A stretch of 41,609 nucleotides of DNA from Planctomycetota bacterium (GTDB taxonomy: Bacteria; Planctomycetota; Planctomycetia; Gemmatales; Gemmataceae): contig JACPPF010000066.1 of the NCBI GenBank assembly GCA_016191165.1, positions 1 through 41,609 of the forward strand. Reading direction: 5' to 3'. A program made the translations under genes and the position numbers. The notes beneath the pieces are model-generated. The model worked only from the letters and a program-made list of their open reading frames with translations, ran no database searches and had not been told where the DNA came from. Shown here one piece after another: positions 32,430 to 41,258 of the stretch (its first letter is position 1; each line of letters starts with the position of its first letter).

Positions 32430-34382
32430 ATGGGCGCGGGACGACTGGTCGCCATCCTGCGCCGGGTTCTGCTGGTTGCGGAACGGCAGGCGCAAGGGCA
32501 AGGCGATCGGCAACTTTCGGATCGCTTCGTCGCAAAGAAGGACGAAGCCGCCTTTGCCGCTCTGGTGAAACGGCACGGCCGGCTCGTCTTCGGCGTGTGC
32601 CGATCGGTGCTTAACAACGAGCACGACGCCGAGGATGCATTTCAAGCGACGTTCCTCGTCCCGGCCCGAATGGCCGGCTCGATTTGCAAGCGTGATTCTC
32701 TTCCGAGTTGGCTCTACGGAGTCGCCCTGCGCACGGCAATGAAGTCACGACGAGCCATGAACACACGCCGCCGACATGAGCGCGAGGCGCCTCCGCAGAC
32801 GCCGACGCCGCCCGTCACCGAAGCGGCCGAGCGGGAGTTGGAGGCGATCCTCTGCGAAGAGATCGGCCGGTTGCCGGAGAGATACCGCGCCCCGTTTGTG
32901 CTCTGCGTGTTGCAGGGCAAGAGCCGTGCGGACGCGGCGCAGGAGTTGGGCTGGAAAGAGGGGACCGTGTCGAGCCGCATCGCCAGGGCGCGCGCACTGC
33001 TTGAAGCGAGTCTGACGCGCCGCGGCGTCGCCGTGCCCGCACTCGTGGTGGCGGCCACCCTTGCGCCAACCGTCGCTTTCGCGGCCGTGCCGGTCGGATT
33101 ATTTATGCGCGTGGCCAGCGCCGCGGCGCCGTTCGCGGCCGGGAAGGCGTGCGAATCCGTCACGGTCGCGGCGATCGCTCTGGCGGAAAGCGTCATCCGG
33201 ACGATGTTCGTGGCAAAAGCGAAAACGATGGCGGGACTTGTCGTCCTTCTGATGCTGCTGGTGACCGGCGGGGGCTTGTTGGCCTACGCCGCTTTGGCGA
33301 CGGACGACCGCGCTGCTGCGATTGCCGGTCCGGTGCAGGCGGTGGAGAAGAACAAGGAGACTCCCGTCAGCATCCCCCTCCGTCCGGAGCGACATCCGAA
33401 TCCTCCTTCCAGGCCGACACTCCTCCGACAGATGAACACCTTCTCGATCGCCCGCAGCGATCAACTCAATGCGTTCGGGTCCCACGAAGTCGTTCCGGTG
33501 GCCTTCTCGCCCGATAGCAAGCGATTGGCCTTTGGCGAGTATCGCCGAGTCGAAAAAGTCGGCTTTGTGCACACGCTGCACCTTCAGGACATCGACACCG
33601 GCAAGGACCTGGGGACGCGCGAGGGGAGCTTCAGCGCGGCGGCATTCTCTCCGAATCAAGATGTCCTGGCTGTGGGCCACGGGCAGCATGTTCACCTCTT
33701 GAACGCCGACACGGGCAAACTGATCCGTACCTTGACGATTCAAAAAGAGAAGTTCCTTGTCGAACTCGAAAAGCTCTTTGCCGAACACGAACGGCCGCGT
33801 GACGAGTTGTTCGGGCGCCGCTTCCTAAGTTTCCGCTCGCTCGCTTTCTCCAATGACGGGAAATCGCTGGCCGTGATCAGCCAGGACAGCGGAAACTTCC
33901 AGCTCCGCCCAACCCAATCCGAGGAGATGCAACTGGCGCCGCAGTTCGATCTCTTCGAAGTCGCGACCGGCAAGGAACTGTGCCAGACGCGCGGCGCCGG
34001 TGGTTCGGTCTACCGCCTTGTCGGCTTCACCAGGGACGGGAAAATCCTGGCTTTCGAGAATCAGCGCCAGCAACAAATCGACCGCCTTGTTGACCTGCGC
34101 ACGGGCGCGCAGCTCTTCTCCGTCGGGCTGCACGATCGGCACGTTTTAGCCGCCGCCGTGTCTCCCGATGGAAAAAGGTGTGTCTGGGCCAGCTCTGCGT
34201 CCGGCGATGCGCGAATGAATATCTGGGACCTCGTGCACCAGAAGGAAATCAGCCCCCCAAAGAGCAAACTCGCAATGTCGGCCACTTCGTGTTTTCGCGC
34301 GACGGCTCCTTTTTCATCGCCATGTCCGCCGGCGGCATCAAGATGTGGGATACCGCTACCGGAGCGGAGTTGCGCCGCTTAA
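32430..34382 (+). CDS. ECF sigma factor fused to membrane helix and WD40 propeller (frameshifted)
   Basis: A 650-residue frame. Residues about 35-85 are sigma-70 region 2 ('DEAAFAALVKRHGRLVFGV', 'NEHDAEDAFQATFLV'), and about 148-200 region 4 ('LPERYRAPFVLCVLQGKSR', 'GWKEGTVSSRIARAR'), as in ECF sigma factors of planctomycetes. A membrane segment follows at about 267-289 ('MAGLVVLLMLLVTGGGLLAY'). Residues from about 330 are WD40-like: 'PVAFSPDSKRLAFG', 'AAAFSPNQDVLAVGHGQHVH', 'AAAVSPDGKRCVWA'. After residue 609 the frame goes wrong at a run of six C (34253-34258), giving 41 nonsense residues. The correct continuation lies in another frame to 34663. Restoring one base gives a 744-residue protein. 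Such proteins may sense a signal outside the membrane and release the sigma part; that is inference. Confidence 0.82.
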   Translation: MGAGRLVAILRRVLLVAERQAQGQGDRQLSDRFVAKKDEAAFAALVKRHGRLVFGVCRSVLNNEHDAEDAFQATFLVPARMAGSICKRDSLPSWLYGVALRTAMKSRRAMNTRRRHEREAPPQTPTPPVTEAAERELEAILCEEIGRLPERYRAPFVLCVLQGKSRADAAQELGWKEGTVSSRIARARALLEASLTRRGVAVPALVVAATLAPTVAFAAVPVGLFMRVASAAAPFAAGKACESVTVAAIALAESVIRTMFVAKAKTMAGLVVLLMLLVTGGGLLAYAALATDDRAAAIAGPVQAVEKNKETPVSIPLRPERHPNPPSRPTLLRQMNTFSIARSDQLNAFGSHEVVPVAFSPDSKRLAFGEYRRVEKVGFVHTLHLQDIDTGKDLGTREGSFSAAAFSPNQDVLAVGHGQHVHLLNADTGKLIRTLTIQKEKFLVELEKLFAEHERPRDELFGRRFLSFRSLAFSNDGKSLAVISQDSGNFQLRPTQSEEMQLAPQFDLFEVATGKELCQTRGAGGSVYRLVGFTRDGKILAFENQRQQQIDRLVDLRTGAQLFSVGLHDRHVLAAAVSPDGKRCVWASSASGDARMNIWDLVHQKEISPPKSKLAMSATSCFRATAPFSSPCPPAASRCGIPLPERSCAA

Positions 34383-34663
34383 TCGGTCCCGAACAGTACG
34401 TCGGATGCCTCGCATTGTCACAGGATGGCAAGTTGCTGGCGACCGGCGGCCCGGATGGGACCGTCTTCCTGTGGGACGTGCGCAGCGGGAAGTTTCGAGA
34501 ACAACTGCTGAAGGACAAGGGCTGGATTCGATCGGTGTGCTTCTCGCCCGACGGTAGAACCCTGGTCGCGGGTCGGCAGAATCCCAATCCGGATGGGCAA
34601 GGGAGCCCCGACCACGCGATTGTCTGGAGCATCGACCCGGAATGGCTTGAGGAAAAGCGATGA
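34253..34663 (+). pseudogene. displaced C-terminal WD40 part of the sigma-WD40 gene
   Basis: From the C run at 34253 onward the reading frame with WD40 homology is shifted by one base relative to the upstream part. It reads 'EQTRNVGHFVFSRDGSFFIA', 'GGIKMWDTATGAELRRLIG', 'ALSQDGKLLATGGPDGTVFL' and 'SVCFSPDGRTLVAG', ending 'DPEWLEEKR'. Its TGA at 34661-34663 overlaps the ATG of the next gene as ATGA, the typical coupling of adjacent operon genes. This shows that the longer frame was the working one. A single missing C is the simplest cause. Confidence 0.8.
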
Positions 34664-36078
34664 GATATTCTCGACGCCAATTCGCCACGTTTTCTTCGAC
34701 CGGCTTCCTTTTCTTTCTGGGGGCTGTTTCGGGTCTGGAGGATCGCGATGCTGCGATTGTCGACCCAATGCCGGAACCAATGATCACCAAAGAGGCCTCG
34801 ATCACTCTTCCCGTCCATCTTGAGCATCATTGGAAGGAGCCGGCCAAGCCGACGCTTCTCCGACAGATGAGCGCCTTCCCGATCACCCGCGCCGATCAAC
34901 TCAACGCGGTCGGGTCGCAAGATTCCGTCCCGGTGGTCTTCTCCCCCGACAGCAAGCGATTGGTCTGCCGAGAATTTCAATGGGACAAGAAAGGCGGCTC
35001 TGCGCGACGAATACTCCACGTGCAGGAAGCCCATTCAGGCAAGGACTTGTGGACCCGCGGGGGGGATTTCCAGGCGGCGGCGTTCTCTCCCACGCAAAAC
35101 ATCCTGGCCGTCGGCTATGCGCAGCACGTTCATCTCCTGAACGCCGACACGGGCGCTGTGATCCGCAACTTGACGATTCCAGAACCCGCTCTCGAACGCC
35201 GCGACCTACGGGTTCCCCACGCTGAAAATGTTCGGCCCGACCTCCACTCGCTGGCTTTTTCGGACGACGGCGCATCCTTGGCGGTGATCAGTCGAGACGT
35301 GGACGTTTTTTTCGGTAGGCGGGAGCCGGACGAGGCATACATGCCGCAGTTCGACCTTTTCCAAGTAGGTACCGGCAAACACTTACCACAAAGGCGCGGC
35401 GCCGGTGAATTGGTCCAGCGCCACACCGGTGGCCGTGTCTACCGTTTCGTCGGCTTCGCCAAGGATGGGAAAATCCTCGCCTTTGAGGTCGATCAGTACC
35501 AGCAGATTGTACACCTGGTGGACTTGAAAACGGGCAAGCGGCTATTTTTCAATGCCAACCAGGGTCTCGGTGTCCGTACCGCGGCCGTGTCGCCCGACGG
35601 CAGAATGTGCGTCTGGGGCGGCACCAAGATCGATGACTACCGCATGAGGCATTGGGACCTCGTGAAACAGAAGATGGTCAACGAGCACAAGGTCACGCGC
35701 GGCAGCGTCAACAAACTGGCGTTCTCCCGTGCCGGCGACTTCTTCATTTCCCTCAGCGGGGATGGCATCAAGATGTGGGACACGGCCACCGGCGCTGAGT
35801 TGCGGCACTTCAGCGGGCCGGAGCAACGTGTCGAGTGCATGGCCTTGTCGCCGGACGGAAAATTGCTCCTGACCGGCGGTCTGGATGGGACCGTCTTCTT
35901 GTGGGACGTGCCCACCGGCAAGTTCCGCGCGCAATTGCAGAAGGAAAAGGGCTTTATTCGATCGGTGTGTTTTTCTCCGGACGGTACGATTCTGGTCGCG
36001 GGCCGGGAAAATGCACACGATCGCGGACAAGCGGGTTCTGAAGCGACGGTTTGGCGTATTCCTTGCCCTGGCGATTAG
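34660..36078 (+). CDS. secreted WD40 propeller, tandem paralogue of the sigma-WD40 propeller
   Basis: A 472-residue protein whose ATG overlaps the stop of the restored upstream frame (ATGA). Its N-terminus 'MRYSRRQFATFSSTGFLFFL' is a Tat-like or Sec signal with a twin-arginine-like SRRQF. From about residue 60 it matches the propeller of the sigma fusion almost block for block: 'KPTLLRQMSAFPITRADQLN', 'QHVHLLNADTGAVIRNLTI', 'GDGIKMWDTATGAELRHFSG' and 'DGTVFLWDVPTGKF'. It lacks the sigma and membrane parts. It therefore looks like a duplicated copy that has acquired an export signal. The next gene overlaps its 3' end. Confidence 0.85.
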   Translation: MRYSRRQFATFSSTGFLFFLGAVSGLEDRDAAIVDPMPEPMITKEASITLPVHLEHHWKEPAKPTLLRQMSAFPITRADQLNAVGSQDSVPVVFSPDSKRLVCREFQWDKKGGSARRILHVQEAHSGKDLWTRGGDFQAAAFSPTQNILAVGYAQHVHLLNADTGAVIRNLTIPEPALERRDLRVPHAENVRPDLHSLAFSDDGASLAVISRDVDVFFGRREPDEAYMPQFDLFQVGTGKHLPQRRGAGELVQRHTGGRVYRFVGFAKDGKILAFEVDQYQQIVHLVDLKTGKRLFFNANQGLGVRTAAVSPDGRMCVWGGTKIDDYRMRHWDLVKQKMVNEHKVTRGSVNKLAFSRAGDFFISLSGDGIKMWDTATGAELRHFSGPEQRVECMALSPDGKLLLTGGLDGTVFLWDVPTGKFRAQLQKEKGFIRSVCFSPDGTILVAGRENAHDRGQAGSEATVWRIPCPGD

Positions 36079-37633
36079 TCCATCGAGAAAGGATACAAAG
36101 ATCACGGATGCGGGGCTTAAGATCGATGACGCCTTGCTTGGCCCTTGGGTCGTCGCGTCGATCACAACAGCAATTGACGAGTCTCATTGGTTGTCGCGCG
36201 TCGACTCGATCCGTGCCAGCAAACCGACAACGTTTCGGTCCGTCACGGTGCCGAGCTCGTTCCTCGTGGAGTGTACGGACGGCAGAACGCTGACCGTTGA
36301 ATTTCAGTTGGCGCCCTCGGCCAAGCCGAAAGGGATCGACCTGGTTCTAGACCTACAAGGCAAACCGCAGATCTACCGAGGAATCTATGAAATCGCCGGC
36401 GACACGCTCAAGCTGTGCGTCAGCCTGCCTGAGAAGGACCGGCCCACGGAGTTTTCCGCGAACGCCGGCACAAAGCGCGTCCTGCTGACCTTGCGACGAC
36501 CCCCCGGCCTGAAAGCGGATGAACCGAAAACTGAAAAAACCGGCGCCGGTGGCAATTCCACCAAATCTGGGCCCGCCGTCGCGCGCTGGGAGGAGATCAT
36601 CCGACTCGAGGGTCACAAGAGCCCGGTACGGTGGATGGGCTGCTCCCCGGATGCGACCCTTCTGGCCACCGGCGAGGCCGACGGCCGCGTTTACGTCTGG
36701 GATGTCGCCAAGGCCAAGAAGATCCGGTCGCTGGACTCCGAGCCGATCCGGTTCGTGGCGTTCACGCCGGACGGCAAGCAATTGGTGACGGCCGGCCCGG
36801 GCAGAGGACACGCCCTCCAGGTGCGGCTGCGGGATCCAGTCACCGGCAACCCGCAGGCTCAACTCGGCGCCGGCGGCGACTTCGTCGCCTTGGTGGCCCT
36901 CTCCCCCGACGGCAAGCTGATGGTGACCAGCAGTTCGGAGAAAAGCGTCCAGGCCTTTGCCCTCGACGGTACCTCGCTCAAACGAATCTGGTCCGCCAAC
37001 CTCGGCTTTCGGGTCACCGGCATCGCGATCTCGCCGGATGGTCAACGCATCGCGGTGGTTGGCGGCGGAGCCAGCGTCTTCGATCACTCCGGCCCGGCCG
37101 ATCACCCCATTCCCGACCGGATGCAGTTGCTCGATACCCTGGGCGAGCTTCGGTTACTGGACGCTGCCACTGGGAAGGCAGTTTTCTCAATCAAGAACCC
37201 GATCGGGCTCATGGCTTTCCGCAAGGGTGCTGCTGGGGCGATCGCGACCGTGGCGTTTTCGCCGGACGGCAAATTGCTGGCCAGCAGCAACGGCGCGGAC
37301 GGGACGCTGTGGCTGCACGACGCCCAGACGGGAAAGGACGTGCGCGAGTTGAAAGGCCACGCCGATTGCGTCACCTCGTTGGCATTCTCGCCGGACGGTA
37401 AGCTCCTGGCTTCATGCGGCGCGGACTACAAGGTCCGGATCTGGGACCCGGCGACAGGCCAGGAACGCGCGGCTTTGCCGCTTGCCTCGCCGGCGAACGT
37501 GCTTTTCTCTCCCGACAATCAATTCTTGGCGGCCTCCGGCGGCGGCGTCGTGCGCCTGTGGAGAGAGCGCCAAGCCAGGGATATGCCGCCGATGCCCGCG
37601 CAAATAGAACCAAAAAAGGACGCAGCCAAGTGA
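36011..37633 (+). CDS. TIGR03067-WD40 fusion protein
   Basis: A 540-residue protein. The ATG at 36011 overlaps the upstream gene by 68 bases; no better start with homology is available, so the start is uncertain. A weak hydrophobic segment ('RRFGVFLALAISPS', about 13-26) may be a signal. Residues about 38-165 match TIGR03067: 'ALLGPWVVASITTAID', 'GIYEIAGDTLKLCVSLPEKD' and 'RPTEFSANAGTKRVLLTLRR'. After a linker rich in Thr and Gly (166-190) comes a WD40 propeller: 'IRLEGHKSPVRWMGCSPDAT', 'FVAFTPDGKQLVTAG', 'ATVAFSPDGKLLASS', 'ELKGHADCVTSLAFSPDGKL' and 'VRIWDPATGQERAAL'. It ends the WD40 operon and lies 57 bases before the full-length DUF1549/1553 gene. Confidence 0.8.
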   Translation: MHTIADKRVLKRRFGVFLALAISPSRKDTKITDAGLKIDDALLGPWVVASITTAIDESHWLSRVDSIRASKPTTFRSVTVPSSFLVECTDGRTLTVEFQLAPSAKPKGIDLVLDLQGKPQIYRGIYEIAGDTLKLCVSLPEKDRPTEFSANAGTKRVLLTLRRPPGLKADEPKTEKTGAGGNSTKSGPAVARWEEIIRLEGHKSPVRWMGCSPDATLLATGEADGRVYVWDVAKAKKIRSLDSEPIRFVAFTPDGKQLVTAGPGRGHALQVRLRDPVTGNPQAQLGAGGDFVALVALSPDGKLMVTSSSEKSVQAFALDGTSLKRIWSANLGFRVTGIAISPDGQRIAVVGGGASVFDHSGPADHPIPDRMQLLDTLGELRLLDAATGKAVFSIKNPIGLMAFRKGAAGAIATVAFSPDGKLLASSNGADGTLWLHDAQTGKDVRELKGHADCVTSLAFSPDGKLLASCGADYKVRIWDPATGQERAALPLASPANVLFSPDNQFLAASGGGVVRLWRERQARDMPPMPAQIEPKKDAAK

Positions 37634-37690
37634 CCAGGTAAACGGCCCTGGACAACCGGCAGACCTGCGATGAAGCAACAAGGGGGGAAA

Positions 37691-40189
37691 ATGAGATCCA
37701 CAACTACGTTCATGGCCGTTGCGTGGCTGGCATTCCACGCCGGAAGCGGCGCGGCGGGACCAATCCGCTTGCCCGATGGCCGCAACCTGGAGCGCATCGA
37801 TTTCGAACGGCATGTCCATGCGCTGCTCGATCGGCAGGGGTGCAACGCCGGTAAATGCCACGGCAATCGCGACGGCAAGGGGGGATTCTCGCTCAGCTTG
37901 TTTGCAGCGTCGCCGGAGAGCGATTTTCTCGAAATCGCGCGCCGCACGAACGGCCGGCACGTCAACAGCGCCGATCCGGATCGCAGCCTGCTCTTGCTGA
38001 AGGCAACGGGAGATCTGCAGCACGGCGGAGACATCCGTGTCACGCCCGGCTCATGGGAATACGCGGTGCTGCGCGAGTGGATCGCTCAGGGCGCCCGCCG
38101 CGACGCGGGGCGCGGACAAATCAAGAGCGTCCAGGTCATTCCCCGCGACCATATCTTCCAGATCAACGATCAGGTGAATCTGAAAGTGATCGCTGAATTC
38201 GCCGATGGCGCCAAAGAGGACGTGACGCCTTTCTGCGACTTCCGCGTGCCCCCCAAGGAGGACAAGAAAGCGATCGACCCGGTGCGCGTTAGCCGGACCG
38301 GCACCGTCGTCGCCGTCAAGCCGGGCGATGTAAGCATCTCCGTCGTGTATCGCGGCCAGGTCCGCACCATGCGCGCTCGCGTCGCCGTGCCCGTTGCGAA
38401 GGACTTCGCCTATCCCAAGGTTCCCGAGGTGAATTTCATCGATCGCGAGATCTTCGGGCAACTCCGCCGCCTCAACATCGTGCCGTCGGACCTTTGCAGC
38501 GATGAGCTGTTTTTGCGCCGCGTCACCATCGATCTCATCGGCACGATTCCCACGCCCGCGGAGGTGCGCGCTTTCCTCTCCAGCAAGGATGCGGACAAAC
38601 GGACCAAAAAAATCGACGAGCTGCTCGCGCATCACCTGCACGCAGCCCTTCTGGCGACCCGTTTCTGCGAAATGACCGACCTGATCGGCGTCTCCTACGG
38701 CGCGAAATTGCCGCGCAACAAGGCGACGCAGATGGCGCACGGGTGGTTTCGTAAACGCCTACACGAGAATATGCCCTACGACCAGATCGTGGCCGGCGTC
38801 CTGACCGCGACGAGCCGGGAGGGGCGTGCGATGGATGATTGGCGGAAAGAAAAAGCAGCGCTCGAAAAATCGGATACTGGCTTCGACAGCGATTACGCCA
38901 AGCGCGCGACCCTCGACATTTACTGGCGCGACGGCGGCGTGGTGCGGCCGAAAGACCCGCTCTTCGGATTCCGGGCCGGAATGCGCAGGCCGACCGAAGC
39001 AGTGGACGCGATTTTCCTGGAAGAAATCGCCGAGCGCACGGCGTCCGCGTTCCTCGGCGTGAATCTGGAGTGCGCCCGTTGCCATGTTCATCCACTCGAA
39101 GGCTGGACTCCCGTGGATCATCGGGCGTTCACCAACGTCTTCGGCCAGGTGCGGCTGGAGAAAGTCGCGCACAAATTTGGCACGCTGGAGAAGTGGGAGC
39201 AGGCGGCGTTCGCACGTCAGGTATTCCTCGGCGAGGCGCCCCTGCAACTGAACCAACTCGATCATCATGACCGGACGTTCCTCGCCGCAGTGTCAAGTAA
39301 TGGGATCGCCGATGCCAGCGCCGGCGTCGTGCTGAGGCCGCGTTTGTTGGGCGGGCCCGAGGTGAATTTCCGGAACGACGCACGCCAGACGCTGGTGCGC
39401 TGGCTCATCGACCCGGAGAATCCCTTCTTCGCACGCCATTTCGTCAACATGATCTGGCAGCACTACTTCGGAATTGGCCTCGCCGATTCGACCGAGAGCT
39501 TCACCTCGGCTCATCGCTCGGGCAATCATCCGCTGCTCGACCAGCTCGCCAATGAGTTTATTCAGAGCAAATTCGACATTCGTCGCCTGGAACGGACGAT
39601 CCTCTTGTCGCGTAGCTACCAGCTCTCCAGCGTCCCGAATGAGACCAACAAGCACGACCGCACGAATTTCGCGCGCACGGTGCCGCGCCGCCATGGCGCG
39701 CGCGTGCTCACGGAAATCCTGCACGCACTCCTGGAAACCCGCGAAGATTACGGCCCCGGCGTTCCCGTCGGCATCCACGCCCAGGAAATCGCGCACGTGG
39801 CCAGCGCCTTTTACCGCGAGGGCTACGACAACGACTATCGCAAACGAATCCTTCACATGGTGCACCAGTTCGGCCGCGGCGACCTCGTCGCGCGCTGCGA
39901 CAGTGAGCCGGACCTTCGCTCCTACCGAATGCTCTATGGAAGCGATCACGTCCAGCCCGTCATCGAGAGGAGCAAACGCATCGAGCGACTCCGGAAGTCC
40001 GCGGAGCAGCAATTCGATGCGATCCTGGACGAGGTGTTCCTCGCCGCGCTGAGCCGATTGCCGACGCCGGAAATCCGCAAGGCTGCGACCGAGCACCTCA
40101 AGCGTGATTGGCCGAAGGATCGGCAGCGTGTGGTGGAGAATCTATTCTGGTGGCTGATGAACACGGGCGAATTCCAGGCTCGTCACTGA
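37691..40189 (+). CDS. DUF1549/DUF1553 protein, full length
   Basis: An 832-residue exported protein. AGGGGGG ends 4 bases before the ATG at 37691, so it is preferred over the ATG seven codons upstream. After a signal peptide comes 'LLDRQGCNAGKCHG', the Cys-x4-CysHis motif that may bind haem or be structural. The middle holds a bacterial-Ig-like stretch ('VIAEFADGAKEDVTPFCDF', then 'VAVKPGDVSISVVYRGQVRT'), DUF1549 ('LFLRRVTIDLIGTIPTPAEV', and 'LECARCHVHPLEGWTPVDH' with CxxCH) and DUF1553 ('RWLIDPENPFFARHFVNMIW', 'NETNKHDRTNFARTVPRRHG'). The end reads 'DEVFLAALSRLPTPEIRKAA' and 'VENLFWWLMNTGEFQARH', complete for the family. It is a paralogue of the minus-strand gene at 26945-29245. Confidence 0.92.
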   Translation: MRSTTTFMAVAWLAFHAGSGAAGPIRLPDGRNLERIDFERHVHALLDRQGCNAGKCHGNRDGKGGFSLSLFAASPESDFLEIARRTNGRHVNSADPDRSLLLLKATGDLQHGGDIRVTPGSWEYAVLREWIAQGARRDAGRGQIKSVQVIPRDHIFQINDQVNLKVIAEFADGAKEDVTPFCDFRVPPKEDKKAIDPVRVSRTGTVVAVKPGDVSISVVYRGQVRTMRARVAVPVAKDFAYPKVPEVNFIDREIFGQLRRLNIVPSDLCSDELFLRRVTIDLIGTIPTPAEVRAFLSSKDADKRTKKIDELLAHHLHAALLATRFCEMTDLIGVSYGAKLPRNKATQMAHGWFRKRLHENMPYDQIVAGVLTATSREGRAMDDWRKEKAALEKSDTGFDSDYAKRATLDIYWRDGGVVRPKDPLFGFRAGMRRPTEAVDAIFLEEIAERTASAFLGVNLECARCHVHPLEGWTPVDHRAFTNVFGQVRLEKVAHKFGTLEKWEQAAFARQVFLGEAPLQLNQLDHHDRTFLAAVSSNGIADASAGVVLRPRLLGGPEVNFRNDARQTLVRWLIDPENPFFARHFVNMIWQHYFGIGLADSTESFTSAHRSGNHPLLDQLANEFIQSKFDIRRLERTILLSRSYQLSSVPNETNKHDRTNFARTVPRRHGARVLTEILHALLETREDYGPGVPVGIHAQEIAHVASAFYREGYDNDYRKRILHMVHQFGRGDLVARCDSEPDLRSYRMLYGSDHVQPVIERSKRIERLRKSAEQQFDAILDEVFLAALSRLPTPEIRKAATEHLKRDWPKDRQRVVENLFWWLMNTGEFQARH

Positions 40190-40208
40190 TTCTTGAACGG
40201 GGGTAGCC

Positions 40209-41258
40209 ATGTCGCGAACGGTACTCGTTTCGATCCTGTTGCTCGTGAGCACCGGCGCGGCCCGCGCCCAGCCGATGCTTATGACCGTTGAAACCGTGGA
40301 CTGGATGGCAGCCGACAGCCAGGTGGTGGTTCGGGCGATCGTCCTCGATGTTGCTCAGGAGGTGGAGCCAGATGGGGACAGAAAGAAGTGGAACACCGTC
40401 GTTCTCAAGGTGCGCGAAACGCTCAAAGGCAAGCATCAGCCGTTTCACACCTATGTCGTTCCGGACTGGAACCACGAAGAGATCATGACCTGGCAGAAGA
40501 CCGAGCAGGAGTTGCTGGTTTTCCTGGCCGACACCAAGCTGCCGGACAAGTCTCCATGGACGGGGCACGAAAGGGCCGTCCACTTTATGTGGAACGCAAA
40601 GGCCAAGATCCACCCGCTGACCTTGCGCAACGACCGCGGCGTGGTCGAGCTGAAGGATCCGGTCAGCCACGCGAAACGCTCGTACTTTTCAGAAGTCTAC
40701 ACGGTGGAGATGCCGAAGGCGAAGGAGCCGCAGAAGCTCGTTCAGGCCGTGCGCGACGCCATCGCGGCTGCCGAGCCGGTCAAGGAGCTGCGCGCGCACC
40801 GCGTGGAATGGCCGGAGCGATTCTTCACGCGCATCGTTCCCGTGAACGCCAATCTCGAACGCCATGCCCGCCGCTGGATTACTTCCGACAACGACAAGCT
40901 GCGCGAGCAAGGCGCCATTGCGCTGAAGTACTTCAAATCCGAAGCGAACATCGCGGCGCTCTGGAAACTGCTGAGCGATGCCGCCACCTCGGCAGACGTA
41001 ACCTGGAAAGATGGCCGCGTGATCGAAAGGCACGACGTCTATTACGTCCGGCAGGCCGCGTTCGCCTCGCTCAAAGTGCTGGGGGTCGAGGTGCGCAAGC
41101 CGATCTTGAAGGAAGGTGAAGATCAGACGGCCATTGCCATTTCGTTTGCCAGATTCCAGGCCTGCTGCTTGAGCCGGGCACCGGAGCCGAACCAGATGGA
41201 ATCGAGCCGCCGACTTGCCCTGTCGGCGTCATTGGCTCCCCGTGAGGTGCGGACGTGA
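40209..41258 (+). CDS. secreted protein of unknown function, possibly fused at its end
   Basis: A 349-residue protein starting 19 bases after the DUF1549/1553 gene with GGGGG 5 bases before the ATG. Residues 1-21 form a signal peptide ending ARAQ. The N-terminal half has a beta-rich stretch: 'ADSQVVVRAIVLDVAQEVE', 'NTVVLKVRETLKGKHQ', 'QELLVFLADTKLPD'. The second half has alpha-helical repeats like HEAT units ('NDKLREQGAIALKYFKSEAN', 'YYVRQAAFASLKVLGVEV'). About the last 45 residues ('TAIAISFARFQACCLSRAPE' onward) are antisense to a DUF932 remnant and probably do not belong to the original protein. I do not recognise the family. Confidence 0.75.
   Translation: MSRTVLVSILLLVSTGAARAQPMLMTVETVDWMAADSQVVVRAIVLDVAQEVEPDGDRKKWNTVVLKVRETLKGKHQPFHTYVVPDWNHEEIMTWQKTEQELLVFLADTKLPDKSPWTGHERAVHFMWNAKAKIHPLTLRNDRGVVELKDPVSHAKRSYFSEVYTVEMPKAKEPQKLVQAVRDAIAAAEPVKELRAHRVEWPERFFTRIVPVNANLERHARRWITSDNDKLREQGAIALKYFKSEANIAALWKLLSDAATSADVTWKDGRVIERHDVYYVRQAAFASLKVLGVEVRKPILKEGEDQTAIAISFARFQACCLSRAPEPNQMESSRRLALSASLAPREVRT

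Noticed and set aside
34250-34262. programmed ribosomal frameshift at the C6 run
   Set aside because: No slippery heptamer of the usual form or clear downstream hairpin; indel or error is simpler, though phase variation is kept as an option in the findings.
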